This document shows positions 39,901-48,036 of a stretch of 64,000 bases of DNA, piece after piece. How positions within the stretch are numbered: position 1 is the first letter of the stretch; each line of letters starts with the position of its first letter. The notes beneath the pieces were generated by a model. The model saw nothing but the letters and a program-made list of their open reading frames with translations. It made no database searches and was not told the DNA's origin. The DNA is from Yersinia mollaretii ATCC 43969 (GTDB lineage Bacteria > Pseudomonadota > Gammaproteobacteria > Enterobacterales > Enterobacteriaceae): the NCBI RefSeq assembly GCF_013282725.1, contig NZ_CP054043.1, positions 3,534,001 through 3,598,000 of the forward strand, read 5' to 3'. The translations under genes were made by a program, and so were the position numbers.

Positions 39901-40801
39901 CGCGAATCTCACGTTCGCCGCTCATAAAGATCAGAATGTCGCCGGGGCTTTCATGGCTCAGCTCATCTACCGCATCAAAAATGGCCTGTAACTGGTCGCG
40001 TTCAACATCATCCGCATCATCCACAATGGGCCGATAACGAACTTCCACCGGATAGGTACGGCCTGAGACTTCAATGATCGGCGCATTATTGAAATGCTTG
40101 GAGAAGCGCTGCGGATCGATGGTCGCCGAGGTAATAATGACTTTCAGATCAGGGCGTTTGGGTAATAACTCGCGCAAATACCCCAAGATGAAATCGATAT
40201 TCAGGCTGCGTTCATGGGCCTCATCGATAATCAAGGTGTCATATTGCATCAGCAGACGATCCTGCTGAATCTCAGCCAGCAAGATACCGTCGGTCATCAA
40301 CTTAACCAGCGTATTCTCGCCCACTTGATCGTTAAAGCGCACTTTATAGCCGACACAACCACCTAGCGAGGTGTCCAGCTCATCGGCAATGCGGTTAGCC
40401 ACGGTTCGAGCTGCCAGCCGCCGAGGCTGGGTATGACCGATCACCCCTTTCACGCCGCGCCCCAGCTCCAGACAAATTTTGGGGAGCTGAGTCGTTTTAC
40501 CTGAGCCAGTTTCACCCGCGACAATCACCACCTGATGATCACGAATGGCATTAAAAATGTCTTGTTTCTTCTGGCTGACCGGCAAATTTTCGGGATAAGT
40601 GATGGCCGGACAGGCCGCACGACGACTCGTCACACGCTGCATTGCGGTAGCGATTTCAGCTTCGATTTCGCGAGTCATGGCCTCAACGGCCTCGGGATTA
40701 TTGACTTTTCGTGCGCCTTGCAGCCGACGCCGCAGGCGTTGTTGGTCACGGAGCATCAACTCACCGAGTTGGGAGGATAATGCTGCGAGCGAAGATTTCA
40801 C
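36914..40801 (-). CDS. hrpA: ATP-dependent RNA helicase HrpA
   Basis: 1295 residues, matching E. coli HrpA in size. It is a DEAH-box helicase that helps rescue or separate stalled ribosomes in E. coli. Motif I is VAGETGSGKTTQLP (about 93-106), motif II IIDEAHERSLN, motif III ITSATID and motif VI QRKGRCGRV. The winged-helix, ratchet and OB regions follow and a long C-terminal part specific to HrpA ends in LFAQQLGTLYPISDKRI. It starts at GTG 40801 after AAGGA. It is divergent from azoR as in E. coli. Confidence 0.97.
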   Translation of the reverse strand: MKSSLAALSSQLGELMLRDQQRLRRRLQGARKVNNPEAVEAMTREIEAEIATAMQRVTSRRAACPAITYPENLPVSQKKQDIFNAIRDHQVVIVAGETGSGKTTQLPKICLELGRGVKGVIGHTQPRRLAARTVANRIADELDTSLGGCVGYKVRFNDQVGENTLVKLMTDGILLAEIQQDRLLMQYDTLIIDEAHERSLNIDFILGYLRELLPKRPDLKVIITSATIDPQRFSKHFNNAPIIEVSGRTYPVEVRYRPIVDDADDVERDQLQAIFDAVDELSHESPGDILIFMSGEREIRDTADALTKQNLPHTEVLPLYARLSNSEQNRVFQSHHGRRIVLATNVAETSLTVPGIKYVIDPGTARISRYSFRTKVQRLPIEPVSQASANQRKGRCGRVSDGICIRLYSEQDFLSRPEFTDPEILRTNLASVILQMTSLGLGDIAAFPFVEAPDKRNIQDGVRLLEELGAIQTAENGHQQLTPLGRQLAQLPVDPRLARMVLEAQKSGSVRELMIITSALSIQDPRERPMDKQQASDEKHRRFADKDSDFLAFVNLWDYLKEQQKELSSAQFRKLCRSDFLNYLRVREWQDIYTQLRQVVKELGIPVNSVAADYRSVHTAILTGLLSHIGQKDVDKQEYTGARNARFAIFPGSGLFKKPPKWSMVAELVETSRLWGRIAARIEPEWIEPLAQHLVKHHYSDPHWEKAQGAVMASEKVTLFGLPIVTERKINYGPIDPPLCRELFIRHGLVEGDWQTRHTFFRANLKLLAEVEELEHKSRRRDILVDDETLFNFYDQRIGRDVISARHFDNWWKKASQTQPELLNFEKTMLIKDGANKVNPLDYPNFWYQGALKLRLSYQFEPGTDADGVTVHIPLPILNQVQEQGFDWQIPGIRRELVIALIKSLPKPVRRNFVPAPNYAEAFLARVTPLETDLLEALERELRRMTGVTVSRDSWQWEQVPDHLKMTFRVLDDKNRTLREGKDLAALKLQLHAKVQETLSAVADDGIEQNDLHIWSFGDLPVCYTQRRGGYEVKAYPALVDEKESVAIRLFDTEVQQQQAMWQGTRRLLLLNIPSPIKYLHEKLPNKSKLGLYFNTYGKVMDLIDDCIACGVDKLVAQYGGPVWQEADFAQLQEKVRAELNETVVEIAKQVEQILTTVFSINKRLKGRVDISQALALSDIKAQLGGLIYRGFVTNNGWKRLPDTLRYLQAIERRMEKLAIDPHRDRAQMQRIEHVQKMWQQWLNKLPPKRQQDDEVKEVRWMIEELRVSLFAQQLGTLYPISDKRILQTIEQLSV

Positions 40802-41756
<955 letters not shown>

Positions 41757-42095
41757 TGAATGACTTTCGCGCATCAATGTTTCTTCGTTAATGCGCGACG
41801 GGAAGTGACCTTGTATTACCCTCGTTTTACCCAGTAGTGCTATTGAATTAAGTCATACCATTAATGCCAGTCTGTTCAAAAACGGACTGGCATTTTTTTA
41901 TCTGTAATACGATAGACCCGCCCTCTCGTCAGCTCGATATCAATATCAGCCGTAACCTTTGCTGCATAATAGTGAGCTATTGAAGTTGGGGATACGGTGA
42001 ATGACAATCAGAAAGGGGTTAGGCGCGGCGAACAGTACAAATAGGCGACGTTTAATGCGACATCGCCCGTTAACATCATAAACTCAGCCGAAAGA
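41757..42095. other. Gap between azoR and the Rpn-like gene
   Basis: About 339 bp containing the azoR terminator at 41863-41898. The rest shows nothing I recognise. Confidence 0.5.
41863..41898 (+). terminator. Intrinsic terminator of azoR
   Basis: AATGCCAGTCTGTT (41863-41876) pairs with AACGGACTGGCATT (41881-41894; one G-U pair) and is followed by TTTTTT. Confidence 0.9.
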
Positions 42096-42980
42096 TTAAT
42101 GGCAAATTTGCGCCAACTCTTTATCACTCAGGCCGGTCGTTTTCATTATGATGGAGCGAGCCACACCATTAACCAGCATAGCGCTAGCAATTTTCAAGGT
42201 AGTTTCCATTTTACCTTGCATGTGGCCTTTTTGTTCCAGTTTCTGTGCAATCGTCATGAGTAACTCCTTGTGCTGTGGCGAACGGTGGGCCAGTTCCCAG
42301 ATAAACGTTTCCGGCGCGGCAGCTTCACCATTCTGTAGCATATAATTCATCACAGATATTAGCTGATCTCCGTTAGTGTAACCACTGGATATCAGCCTGA
42401 CCAGTTGATCTGATAATTCAGACAGATCACGCCGCCGGATGTGTTTTTGCAGCAGTTCCAATATGGCAATGCCTCTGTGCGTCATGATTTCATCATCAGG
42501 GATCACCGTCACATCAACTAGCGGGAAATCGCCGCCATACAACCGCCCTGCCAGAGTTGGCTCGTTAAACGCTTGCAGCCAACCCATGGGATATGGGTAC
42601 GGTGTCACCTGTCCATGATAGAACAAGATGGGGATCACCAGTGGCAGTTGGTCGTTGCCCGCATCAAGATGGCGCTGCATGGCCGCAATGGCATAGCGCA
42701 TTAGCCGAAAAGCCATATGCTTATCAGGTGAACTTTGATGTTCGATTAGGGCATAAACATAGCCCTCCTGTGTCTGCGTTTTTAACGAGTAGAGAATATC
42801 AGAGTAGAAAGCACGCAGATCATTTTCGATAAAACTGCCCGATTCCAGTTGCAGCGTGTCTAGGTCACAGATTTGCCGTAATTCAGGTGGTAAATGGATC
42901 TCCAAAAAGTCACGGGCGGTTTGTTGATGGGTCAAGAATTGTTTAAAAATAGCATCATGGGGTGTCGGTGTCGTTTTCAT
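42096..42980 (-). CDS. Rpn-family recombination-promoting nuclease / YhgA-like
   Basis: 294 residues. The family (Rpn, formerly transposase_31) has an N-terminal PD-(D/E)XK nuclease domain and promotes RecA-independent DNA transfer. Family features are PHDAIFKQFLTHQQTARDFL at the N-terminus, DLRAFYSDILYSLKTQ, the YVYALIEHQSSPDKHMAFRL motif (Glu and Gln of the ExQ site) and HGQVTPYPYP. The C-terminal helical part (KLEQKGHMQGKMETTLKIA) ends in a putative DNA-binding-like helix. Rpn genes are usually scattered and multicopy. It is at the edge of the accessory block. Confidence 0.86.
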   Translation of the reverse strand: MKTTPTPHDAIFKQFLTHQQTARDFLEIHLPPELRQICDLDTLQLESGSFIENDLRAFYSDILYSLKTQTQEGYVYALIEHQSSPDKHMAFRLMRYAIAAMQRHLDAGNDQLPLVIPILFYHGQVTPYPYPMGWLQAFNEPTLAGRLYGGDFPLVDVTVIPDDEIMTHRGIAILELLQKHIRRRDLSELSDQLVRLISSGYTNGDQLISVMNYMLQNGEAAAPETFIWELAHRSPQHKELLMTIAQKLEQKGHMQGKMETTLKIASAMLVNGVARSIIMKTTGLSDKELAQICH

Positions 42981-43106
42981 CGGGCGACAGTAGCATAATC
43001 GCCCTATGAAATTGAATACTAAGGTTTATTTTCAGATTTTTGTTACATAGAACTGCCCTTTTATGGTTACCCTGCTTCCATAGGAGGAAGCAGGATGGGT
43101 CTTATT

Positions 43107-44318
43107 TTAATCTGCGTTTTCTATTTTTCTCTGATAGCTCATATCAGGTTTAAATAGCCAATGTGAGAGCAAGAGTGAAAAACCGGATAATGCAATATAA
43201 GCACCGGCATAGATCAGATCATAAGTCACCAGATAGCTAATAATGAGGGGTGTTAATCCCCCTGCCAGCATTGATGATATGTTGTAGCCCACACTGAGGG
43301 TGGTGGTTTGGCCATCGGCAACATTCGCTAATACCGAGGGGCCTGTACTGGATATCATGGCGGTATTGATTGTAATAATTAGTTGGGCAAGCAGAATTAA
43401 TTCAACCACATTACTGCGCATCACATAATATAAGGGTACAGAGAATAGAATTAATCCGATCACCCCGGCATTGAATACTTTTGCTGATGAGCTGTATTTA
43501 TCGGTTAACCAACCACAGATCAGCATAAAAAAGAGTATTAATGCGGATGATAGGATGGCATACACACTTTTGAAATCGCCCAGTTGTAAATTATCGCGGA
43601 TAAGGGAGCTTGACATATTTTGGGCATAAAACACTACAGAACCCGGAATGTTAATTAGGAATATTTGAAATGACTTTTGCCAATTTATCCGGCGATAACG
43701 CCCTTGAGCAGTGGGTTGAACCGGTAATCTGGCCCGAAACCAAAAACTAAACGCAATATTCACCACGCCCAATAACAGCGGGATACGCCAACCTAGGGTC
43801 TGCATTGTTACGGGGTCAAGGGATCGTTCAAGCAATAATACCAGTGATAATGAGACGATAACGCCCGTTACTGCACTGCCCACAATCAGCGCCGATATCC
43901 TGGCGCGTTCATTATTGGCTGCATCATTAAAGAGATAAGTGGTGAGTGTTGGCCACTCTCCTGCGTAACTGAAAGAGAGCGCCATTTGCAGCACTAAAAT
44001 AGCCAATGGGGTAAAGGGGCCAAGGAGGCTGATGGGTAATAGTGCCATGCACAGTGTGGCGCTGCCGCTGATAAAACTGGTAAGGATCAGGGCAGATTTT
44101 CGGCCCGCTTTATCCGCATAACGGCCAATAATATAGCCACCGATGGGCCGGGCAATAAACCGCAAGGCAAATATCCCCCACACCATCTGCGTTGCCTGCT
44201 CATATCCTTGACGTTCTAGCTCTGCGGTGAGATAGACGGATATGGCAGCAAATACGGCAATATCATAATATTCCAGTGCATTCCCGGCGACTGCACCCAA
44301 TCTAAATTTCCATTTCAT
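43107..44318 (-). CDS. MFS transporter, metabolite:H+ symporter type
   Basis: 403 residues with 12 predicted helices. The start (RLGAVAGNALEYYDIAVF) and loop 2-3 motif (PIGGYIIGRYADKAGRKSAL) resemble the ProP/ShiA-like metabolite:H+ symporters. A second GWLTDKYSSSAKV occurs in the middle. At 403 residues it is shorter than many of them. The substrate is unknown. ATG 44318 follows AAAGGAC. It sits just downstream of the two LuxR-type genes in the same orientation, which may control it. Confidence 0.82.
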   Translation of the reverse strand: MKWKFRLGAVAGNALEYYDIAVFAAISVYLTAELERQGYEQATQMVWGIFALRFIARPIGGYIIGRYADKAGRKSALILTSFISGSATLCMALLPISLLGPFTPLAILVLQMALSFSYAGEWPTLTTYLFNDAANNERARISALIVGSAVTGVIVSLSLVLLLERSLDPVTMQTLGWRIPLLLGVVNIAFSFWFRARLPVQPTAQGRYRRINWQKSFQIFLINIPGSVVFYAQNMSSSLIRDNLQLGDFKSVYAILSSALILFFMLICGWLTDKYSSSAKVFNAGVIGLILFSVPLYYVMRSNVVELILLAQLIITINTAMISSTGPSVLANVADGQTTTLSVGYNISSMLAGGLTPLIISYLVTYDLIYAGAYIALSGFSLLLSHWLFKPDMSYQRKIENAD

Positions 44319-44416
44319 TTAATGTCCTTTATATTATTTTTTTGTCTTCTTTTTCTGAACAACCTTTTCTATTCTGTTCATTACGTGGGAAAATAGTTGT
44401 TACATGCCGTTACGCC

Positions 44417-45193
44417 TCAAGGATAAGCAATCAGTGTTTCCAGACAGGATAAGGTGACGCCATGCTCCTTAAGCGCATTAAACAAACCGCCAGATGAATG
44501 ATGCTCACAATTTAACTTCTGTTTTATTCGCCGAATACGGATATGTTCAGTGGTTATTGAGCACCCCTGAATGGCGGAGATCTCTTTTACTTTTCGATGA
44601 GATAGTAACAATCGAATAGTGATCATCTCCTTGCGTGTAAATCGGATATTACCAAATCGCATAAATGGCTGTATATCAAGTAACTCTCCCATTGGGCCAT
44701 GCGAATTTTTAATAACGCTCTTCTTAATGGATACTTTTTCACGCAATGGTAATATAATATCCCGACATTGTTTCCAAACACGATGTGCATAATCAGAAAT
44801 AATCGGTTTCCATTTATAGAGCGCCATCACATCAGTAAATGATGGTTTATACTTGGAATTAATAGACAACAATTCAAATACATTTCCATATTGAGTGCAA
44901 ATATCAATCTTACTCTCTCTTTTTTTGTTTTTTGATAATGTTTCCATGTATTTTGGAGAGTATCCATCCCAATACTGAGCACCAGGAGTAACACGCTCAC
45001 TCATTAGAAAATCCAAATCAGCATCAAAATAAGTCAAGTGCCATTCATAACTACTTGGCATTACCAATATGCTTTCATCAGTAAGATTTACTTTGCTATA
45101 ACTGATATCTATATTATCCCAGTCAAATTGACTCGAAAAAACCCTTCTTAAATTTAAGCTATTTTTCTCAACAACATTATTTTTCACATCCAT
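44417..45193 (-). CDS. LuxR-type HTH regulator, tandem copy 1
   Basis: 258 residues from ATG 45193, which has AGGAGG upstream; the overlapping upstream ATG at 45214 has no such site. The C-terminal HTH is FTRKEMITIRLLLSHRKVKE, then ISAIQGCSITTEHIRIRRIK, a LuxR/GerE-like fold. The N-terminal ~170 residues form an unrecognised sensor-like domain. It is a paralogue of the neighbouring gene. AT-rich (for example many ATA/AAT codons), unlike the neighbours. The signal is unknown; no luxI is nearby. Confidence 0.8.
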   Translation of the reverse strand: MDVKNNVVEKNSLNLRRVFSSQFDWDNIDISYSKVNLTDESILVMPSSYEWHLTYFDADLDFLMSERVTPGAQYWDGYSPKYMETLSKNKKRESKIDICTQYGNVFELLSINSKYKPSFTDVMALYKWKPIISDYAHRVWKQCRDIILPLREKVSIKKSVIKNSHGPMGELLDIQPFMRFGNIRFTRKEMITIRLLLSHRKVKEISAIQGCSITTEHIRIRRIKQKLNCEHHSSGGLFNALKEHGVTLSCLETLIAYP

Positions 45194-45210
45194 AATAAAC
45201 CTCCTAACAT

Positions 45211-45978
45211 TCATGGGTAAACAGTGAACAAATCAAGAGAGGACAAAGTTATACCATGATCTTTGAATGCATTAACCAAGCCAACTGATGAGTGTTGTTC
45301 ACAATTTAACTTCTCTTTTATTTGCTGGATACGTGCATATTCTGATGTGAGTGAACATCGTTGAATAGCAGATATATCTTCTATCTTCAGATCAGACAGC
45401 AATAATCGAATGGTGATGATTTCTTTACGAGTAAACTGAATATTCCCAAATCTTATATAGGGATGAGAGTCCACAGATACTGCCGAGGAATTATCCGCAG
45501 AATCTTCATAGAGGGGTATGTCTTCTCGTAACGGTAATATAACATCCTGATTCTGGCTCCATACACGCTCGGCATAATGAGCTATGATTGGTTTCCATTT
45601 ATAAAGAGTCATCACATCAGTAAATGATAAATTACGCCTGGAATTAATAGATAAAAGTTCAAAAACATTTTCATATTGAGTGCAAATATCAACTTTACTC
45701 TCTCTCTTGCTATTTTTCAGTAATGTATCAGTGTGTTTAGATGAATAATTACTCCAATATTGAATCCCTGGTACAATACGTTGACTCGTCAATAAGTCCA
45801 AATCGTCATCATAATAGATTAAGAACCACTCATAACTACTTGGCATTGTAAATATAGATTTATTGATCAGATCTACTTTCCCGTAAGTGACATCCATATC
45901 ATCCCAATCGAAAAAATTTGAAAAAATCCGCCTCAAATTTAAGCTATTCTTTTCAATTCCGCTATTTTTTGCATCCAT
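45211..45978 (-). CDS. LuxR-type HTH regulator, tandem copy 2
   Basis: 255 residues from ATG 45978, with the same AGGAGG leader as copy 1. It shares most positions with copy 1 (for example KNSLNLRR, MPSSYEW, SKVDICTQY, WKPIIAHYAERVW and the HTH FTRKEIITIRLLLSDLKIED), so the two arose by duplication. They end and start within 18 bp. The C-terminal HTH reads RIQQIKEKLNCEQHSS instead of RIRRIKQKLNCEHHSS. AT-rich. Similar proteins occur in Yersinia from memory, but the function is not known. Confidence 0.8.
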   Translation of the reverse strand: MDAKNSGIEKNSLNLRRIFSNFFDWDDMDVTYGKVDLINKSIFTMPSSYEWFLIYYDDDLDLLTSQRIVPGIQYWSNYSSKHTDTLLKNSKRESKVDICTQYENVFELLSINSRRNLSFTDVMTLYKWKPIIAHYAERVWSQNQDVILPLREDIPLYEDSADNSSAVSVDSHPYIRFGNIQFTRKEIITIRLLLSDLKIEDISAIQRCSLTSEYARIQQIKEKLNCEQHSSVGLVNAFKDHGITLSSLDLFTVYP

Positions 45979-46038
45979 AATTAACCTCCTAATAACATCA
46001 CATTCAAAATAGCATATTGAATGCATATTGCCCGTCAA

Positions 46039-46398
46039 TATATATGTTAGGGAGAATATTCACATGCTATTTACTCCTGATATTGATGAAATAGTATTTT
46101 AGATATTTTTACATCGGGGCAGTCTAATAATTAATGGCAAGCAGTAAGTATTTCAAAACCAACATTATCATATGCAACAAGTTCATTGTTACATATGATA
46201 AACGTTAACATGCCAGTCTATAGCACACAACTGTTTTCATTCAAATAAGTATATTTCAGGCATGTTGTTTCCTTTTGATTTTATATATATTTAACGCCGA
46301 TGGTTAAATTAAACAATTCAAATCCACCTTAGATGAGAGTTAATTTTAAGCACGACAAACATTAATATATTAAACATTTAAAATGGAGTAAGCATAAT
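46039..46398. other. AT-rich gap between LuxR-type pair and Nlp-like gene
   Basis: About 360 bp, strongly AT-rich, holding the divergent promoters of the LuxR-type pair and the Nlp-like gene. No gene or clear operator was seen. Confidence 0.5.
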
Positions 46399-46626
46399 AT
46401 GAAAAATGACTGGCATCCGGCAGAGGTCATCGCCGCCATAAGAAAGAAGGGATCGACTCTTTCAGCACTATCACGTCGCGCAGGATTAAGCGGTTCCACA
46501 CTGGGCAATGCCCTTAATCGCCGCTGGCCCAAGGGGGAGAGGATTATTGCGGATTATTTGGGGGTGGAGGCTTGTGTCATATGGCCATCACGTTATAAAG
46601 ACAATAATCAAAGAACTAAAGATTAA
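46399..46626 (+). CDS. Ner/Nlp-like HTH DNA-binding protein
   Basis: 75 residues, MKNDWHPAEVIAAIRKKGST then LSALSRRAGLSGSTLGNALN with RRWPKGERIIADYLG. This matches Nlp/SfsB (Ner-like) proteins, small HTH regulators related to the phage Mu Ner repressor. ATG 46399 follows GGAG at some distance. Divergent from the LuxR-type pair. A possible stem-loop lies after it. Confidence 0.85.
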   Translation: MKNDWHPAEVIAAIRKKGSTLSALSRRAGLSGSTLGNALNRRWPKGERIIADYLGVEACVIWPSRYKDNNQRTKD

Positions 46627-46955
46627 GCACCCTATTATTAGTCGAAATACGATGCCCCACTAAAATAACCGCATTGACATCTCTCAGAGGCGATTCAATA
46701 CGGCGGCTATTTTATAGAATGATACGCCGTGCGCTGCTGGCTTTATTCGGCTAGCAGCGCCACTGCGCGCTCTTCATCCATGAGCAAATCATTCATCCAG
46801 TGACCACTGCCCCCCGCAGACCGAATAGGCAGGCTGGCACTGGTTAAGCGGGTCCAGCTCATAGCTCACGCGCTGCCTTCCCTCCCTAGTTTGGCTGTGT
46901 CAATATCTGACGACGATAATCTTCATCATTAATTTTATTCAACAGCAAGGTCGTC
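46627..46955. other. Gap with possible hairpin and small ORF
   Basis: About 329 bp. An imperfect inverted repeat (AAAATAACCGC near 46662 and GCGGCTATTTT near 46703) may be a terminator for the Nlp-like gene. The minus strand holds a 39-codon ORF at 46743-46862. Nothing else is clear. Confidence 0.45.
46743..46862 (-). pseudogene. Possible 39-aa ORF or C-terminal gene remnant
   Basis: Minus-strand frame from ATG 46862 to TAA at 46743 reads MSWTRLTSASLPIRSAGGSG then HWMNDLLMDEERAVALLAE. The composition looks protein-like, GC is higher than in the flanks, and a stop (TGA) lies two codons before the ATG. It may be the end of a decayed gene; I do not recognise a family. No good ribosome site was seen. 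Confidence 0.35.
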
Positions 46956-47396
46956 ATGGAAATCAAAAAGTTAAGCAGTGCTAATATTAACTTATGGATA
47001 GCGCTAAGAGAGCAGCTATGGCCGCATCATCCTGAAAATAAAACTGATGGGGAAAATATTATTCTGTCTGATGGGTTGGCTTCATTTATTGCTATAGATA
47101 ACCTTGGTCAAGGCATTGGTTTCGCTGATGCATCCATACGGAACGATTATGTGAATGGTTGTATTCATAGCCCTGTTGCCTTTCTTGAGGGCATTTTTAT
47201 TGTCCCATCCTCTCGGCGTGGTGGTGTTGCCAAACAGTTAGTTGATGCTGTGCAAGCATGGGGGTTAGAAAAGGGGTGCCAGGAACTGGCATCTGATACC
47301 GCATTGGATAACGTTTTATCACAACAAGTCCATGAAGCTTTGGGATTTAAGGAAACTGAGAGGGTCGTTTACTACCGCAAAGCCTCACTTAGCTAA
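46956..47396 (+). CDS. AAC(6')-type aminoglycoside acetyltransferase-like GNAT protein
   Basis: 146 residues. It looks like chromosomal AAC(6')-I enzymes: WIALREQLWPHHPE near the start, HSPVAFLEGIFIVPSSRRGG (acetyl-CoA site, RRGG in place of the usual QxxGxA/G), VDAVQAWGLEKGCQELASDT, and NVLSQQVHEALGFKETERVVYYRKA at the end. It would transfer acetyl to the 6' amine of aminoglycosides, but substrates need testing. ATG 46956 follows AAGG. It stands alone between the Nlp-like gene and ydbL. Confidence 0.85.
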   Translation: MEIKKLSSANINLWIALREQLWPHHPENKTDGENIILSDGLASFIAIDNLGQGIGFADASIRNDYVNGCIHSPVAFLEGIFIVPSSRRGGVAKQLVDAVQAWGLEKGCQELASDTALDNVLSQQVHEALGFKETERVVYYRKASLS

Positions 47397-47398
47397 CC

Positions 47399-47429
47399 TC
47401 AAGCGCCCGCATTAACCGCGGGCGCTTGA
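47399..47429. terminator. Perfect 12-bp stem-loop between convergent genes
   Basis: TCAAGCGCCCGC (47399-47410) and its complement (47418-47429) with a 7-base loop, 3 bp after the acetyltransferase stop and 32 bp before the end of ydbL. There is no T tract, so its role as a terminator is inferred. Confidence 0.6.
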
Positions 47430-47460
47430 CCTAAATAGCTTGATGCCAGCATGGCAATAC

Positions 47461-47832
47461 TCAGCGCTTCATCCACTGACCATTAATCCCGCGCACATAT
47501 TCACCCGCTGCGGCACGGTTAACCAATTTTTGCCCCGCCAACTTGGCGACATCTTCAGTTGAGATGTGGTTTTTCTGTGCCACTTCCTGATACTTTTCGG
47601 CTCGAGCAAGATTGATTTGCTCCACCAGCGCCAGTGTTTCAGGATCTTTTTTCACCGGAGCCAGATAGCCACTGAGGGTTTCTCCCACACGCCCCTGCTG
47701 CTTTGCTTGCTCCAATGTCAGCGCAAACGCCATTGAGCTGAACAGCAGACTGCCGCTCAATATCATGCAACCCAAGATCAGCCGAATCCCCCCTTGCGTG
47801 CCACCAATCCAGCCTGAAGTTTGCTTGTTCAT
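47461..47832 (-). CDS. ydbL: YdbL family protein (DUF1318)
   Basis: 123 residues from ATG 47832, 5 bases after AAGGAG; the adjacent ATG at 47835 is also possible. A long N-terminal segment (IRLILGCMILSGSLLFSSMAF, ending near AFA) is a signal peptide, so it is periplasmic. The DUF1318 core (LTLEQAKQQGRVGETLSGYL, VNLARAEKYQEVA-like INLARAEKYQEVA, GEYVRGINGQWMKR) is present. In E. coli YdbL works with YdbH and YnbE in envelope lipid homeostasis. It is the last gene of the ydbH-ynbE-ydbL operon. Confidence 0.9.
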   Translation of the reverse strand: MNKQTSGWIGGTQGGIRLILGCMILSGSLLFSSMAFALTLEQAKQQGRVGETLSGYLAPVKKDPETLALVEQINLARAEKYQEVAQKNHISTEDVAKLAGQKLVNRAAAGEYVRGINGQWMKR

Positions 47833-47841
47833 CATGGCTCC

Positions 47842-48036
47842 TTAGAATAAGTTGGATTGATTTTTAAGCAGGTTTTCCACATCTTTATCGACTTTGATCT
47901 GGATTTCATGCTCAATCTTGACGTTCATATTGATAGTGATAGGTTTTTCCGGAGTCGCTACCTCAAGGCGCACACAGCCACTGAGTAACAAAATACCCAG
48001 AGCCATCGCCATACGTTCCCCTGTCAAGATCTTCAT
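47842..48036 (-). CDS. ynbE: YnbE lipoprotein
   Basis: 64 residues from ATG 48036, which overlaps the ydbH stop (ATGA); an upstream in-frame start at 48105 lies inside ydbH. The lipobox is LLLSGC in MAMALGILLLSGC, and the core ITINMNVKIEHEIQIKVDKD matches E. coli YnbE almost exactly. It is an outer-membrane lipoprotein that, in E. coli, contacts YdbH to form an intermembrane bridge. Confidence 0.93.
   Translation of the reverse strand: MKILTGERMAMALGILLLSGCVRLEVATPEKPITINMNVKIEHEIQIKVDKDVENLLKNQSNLF

Noticed and set aside
43071..43094. 9-bp hairpin after the MFS gene
   Set aside because: It has no T tract and lies just past the stop codon; I cannot say it is a terminator.
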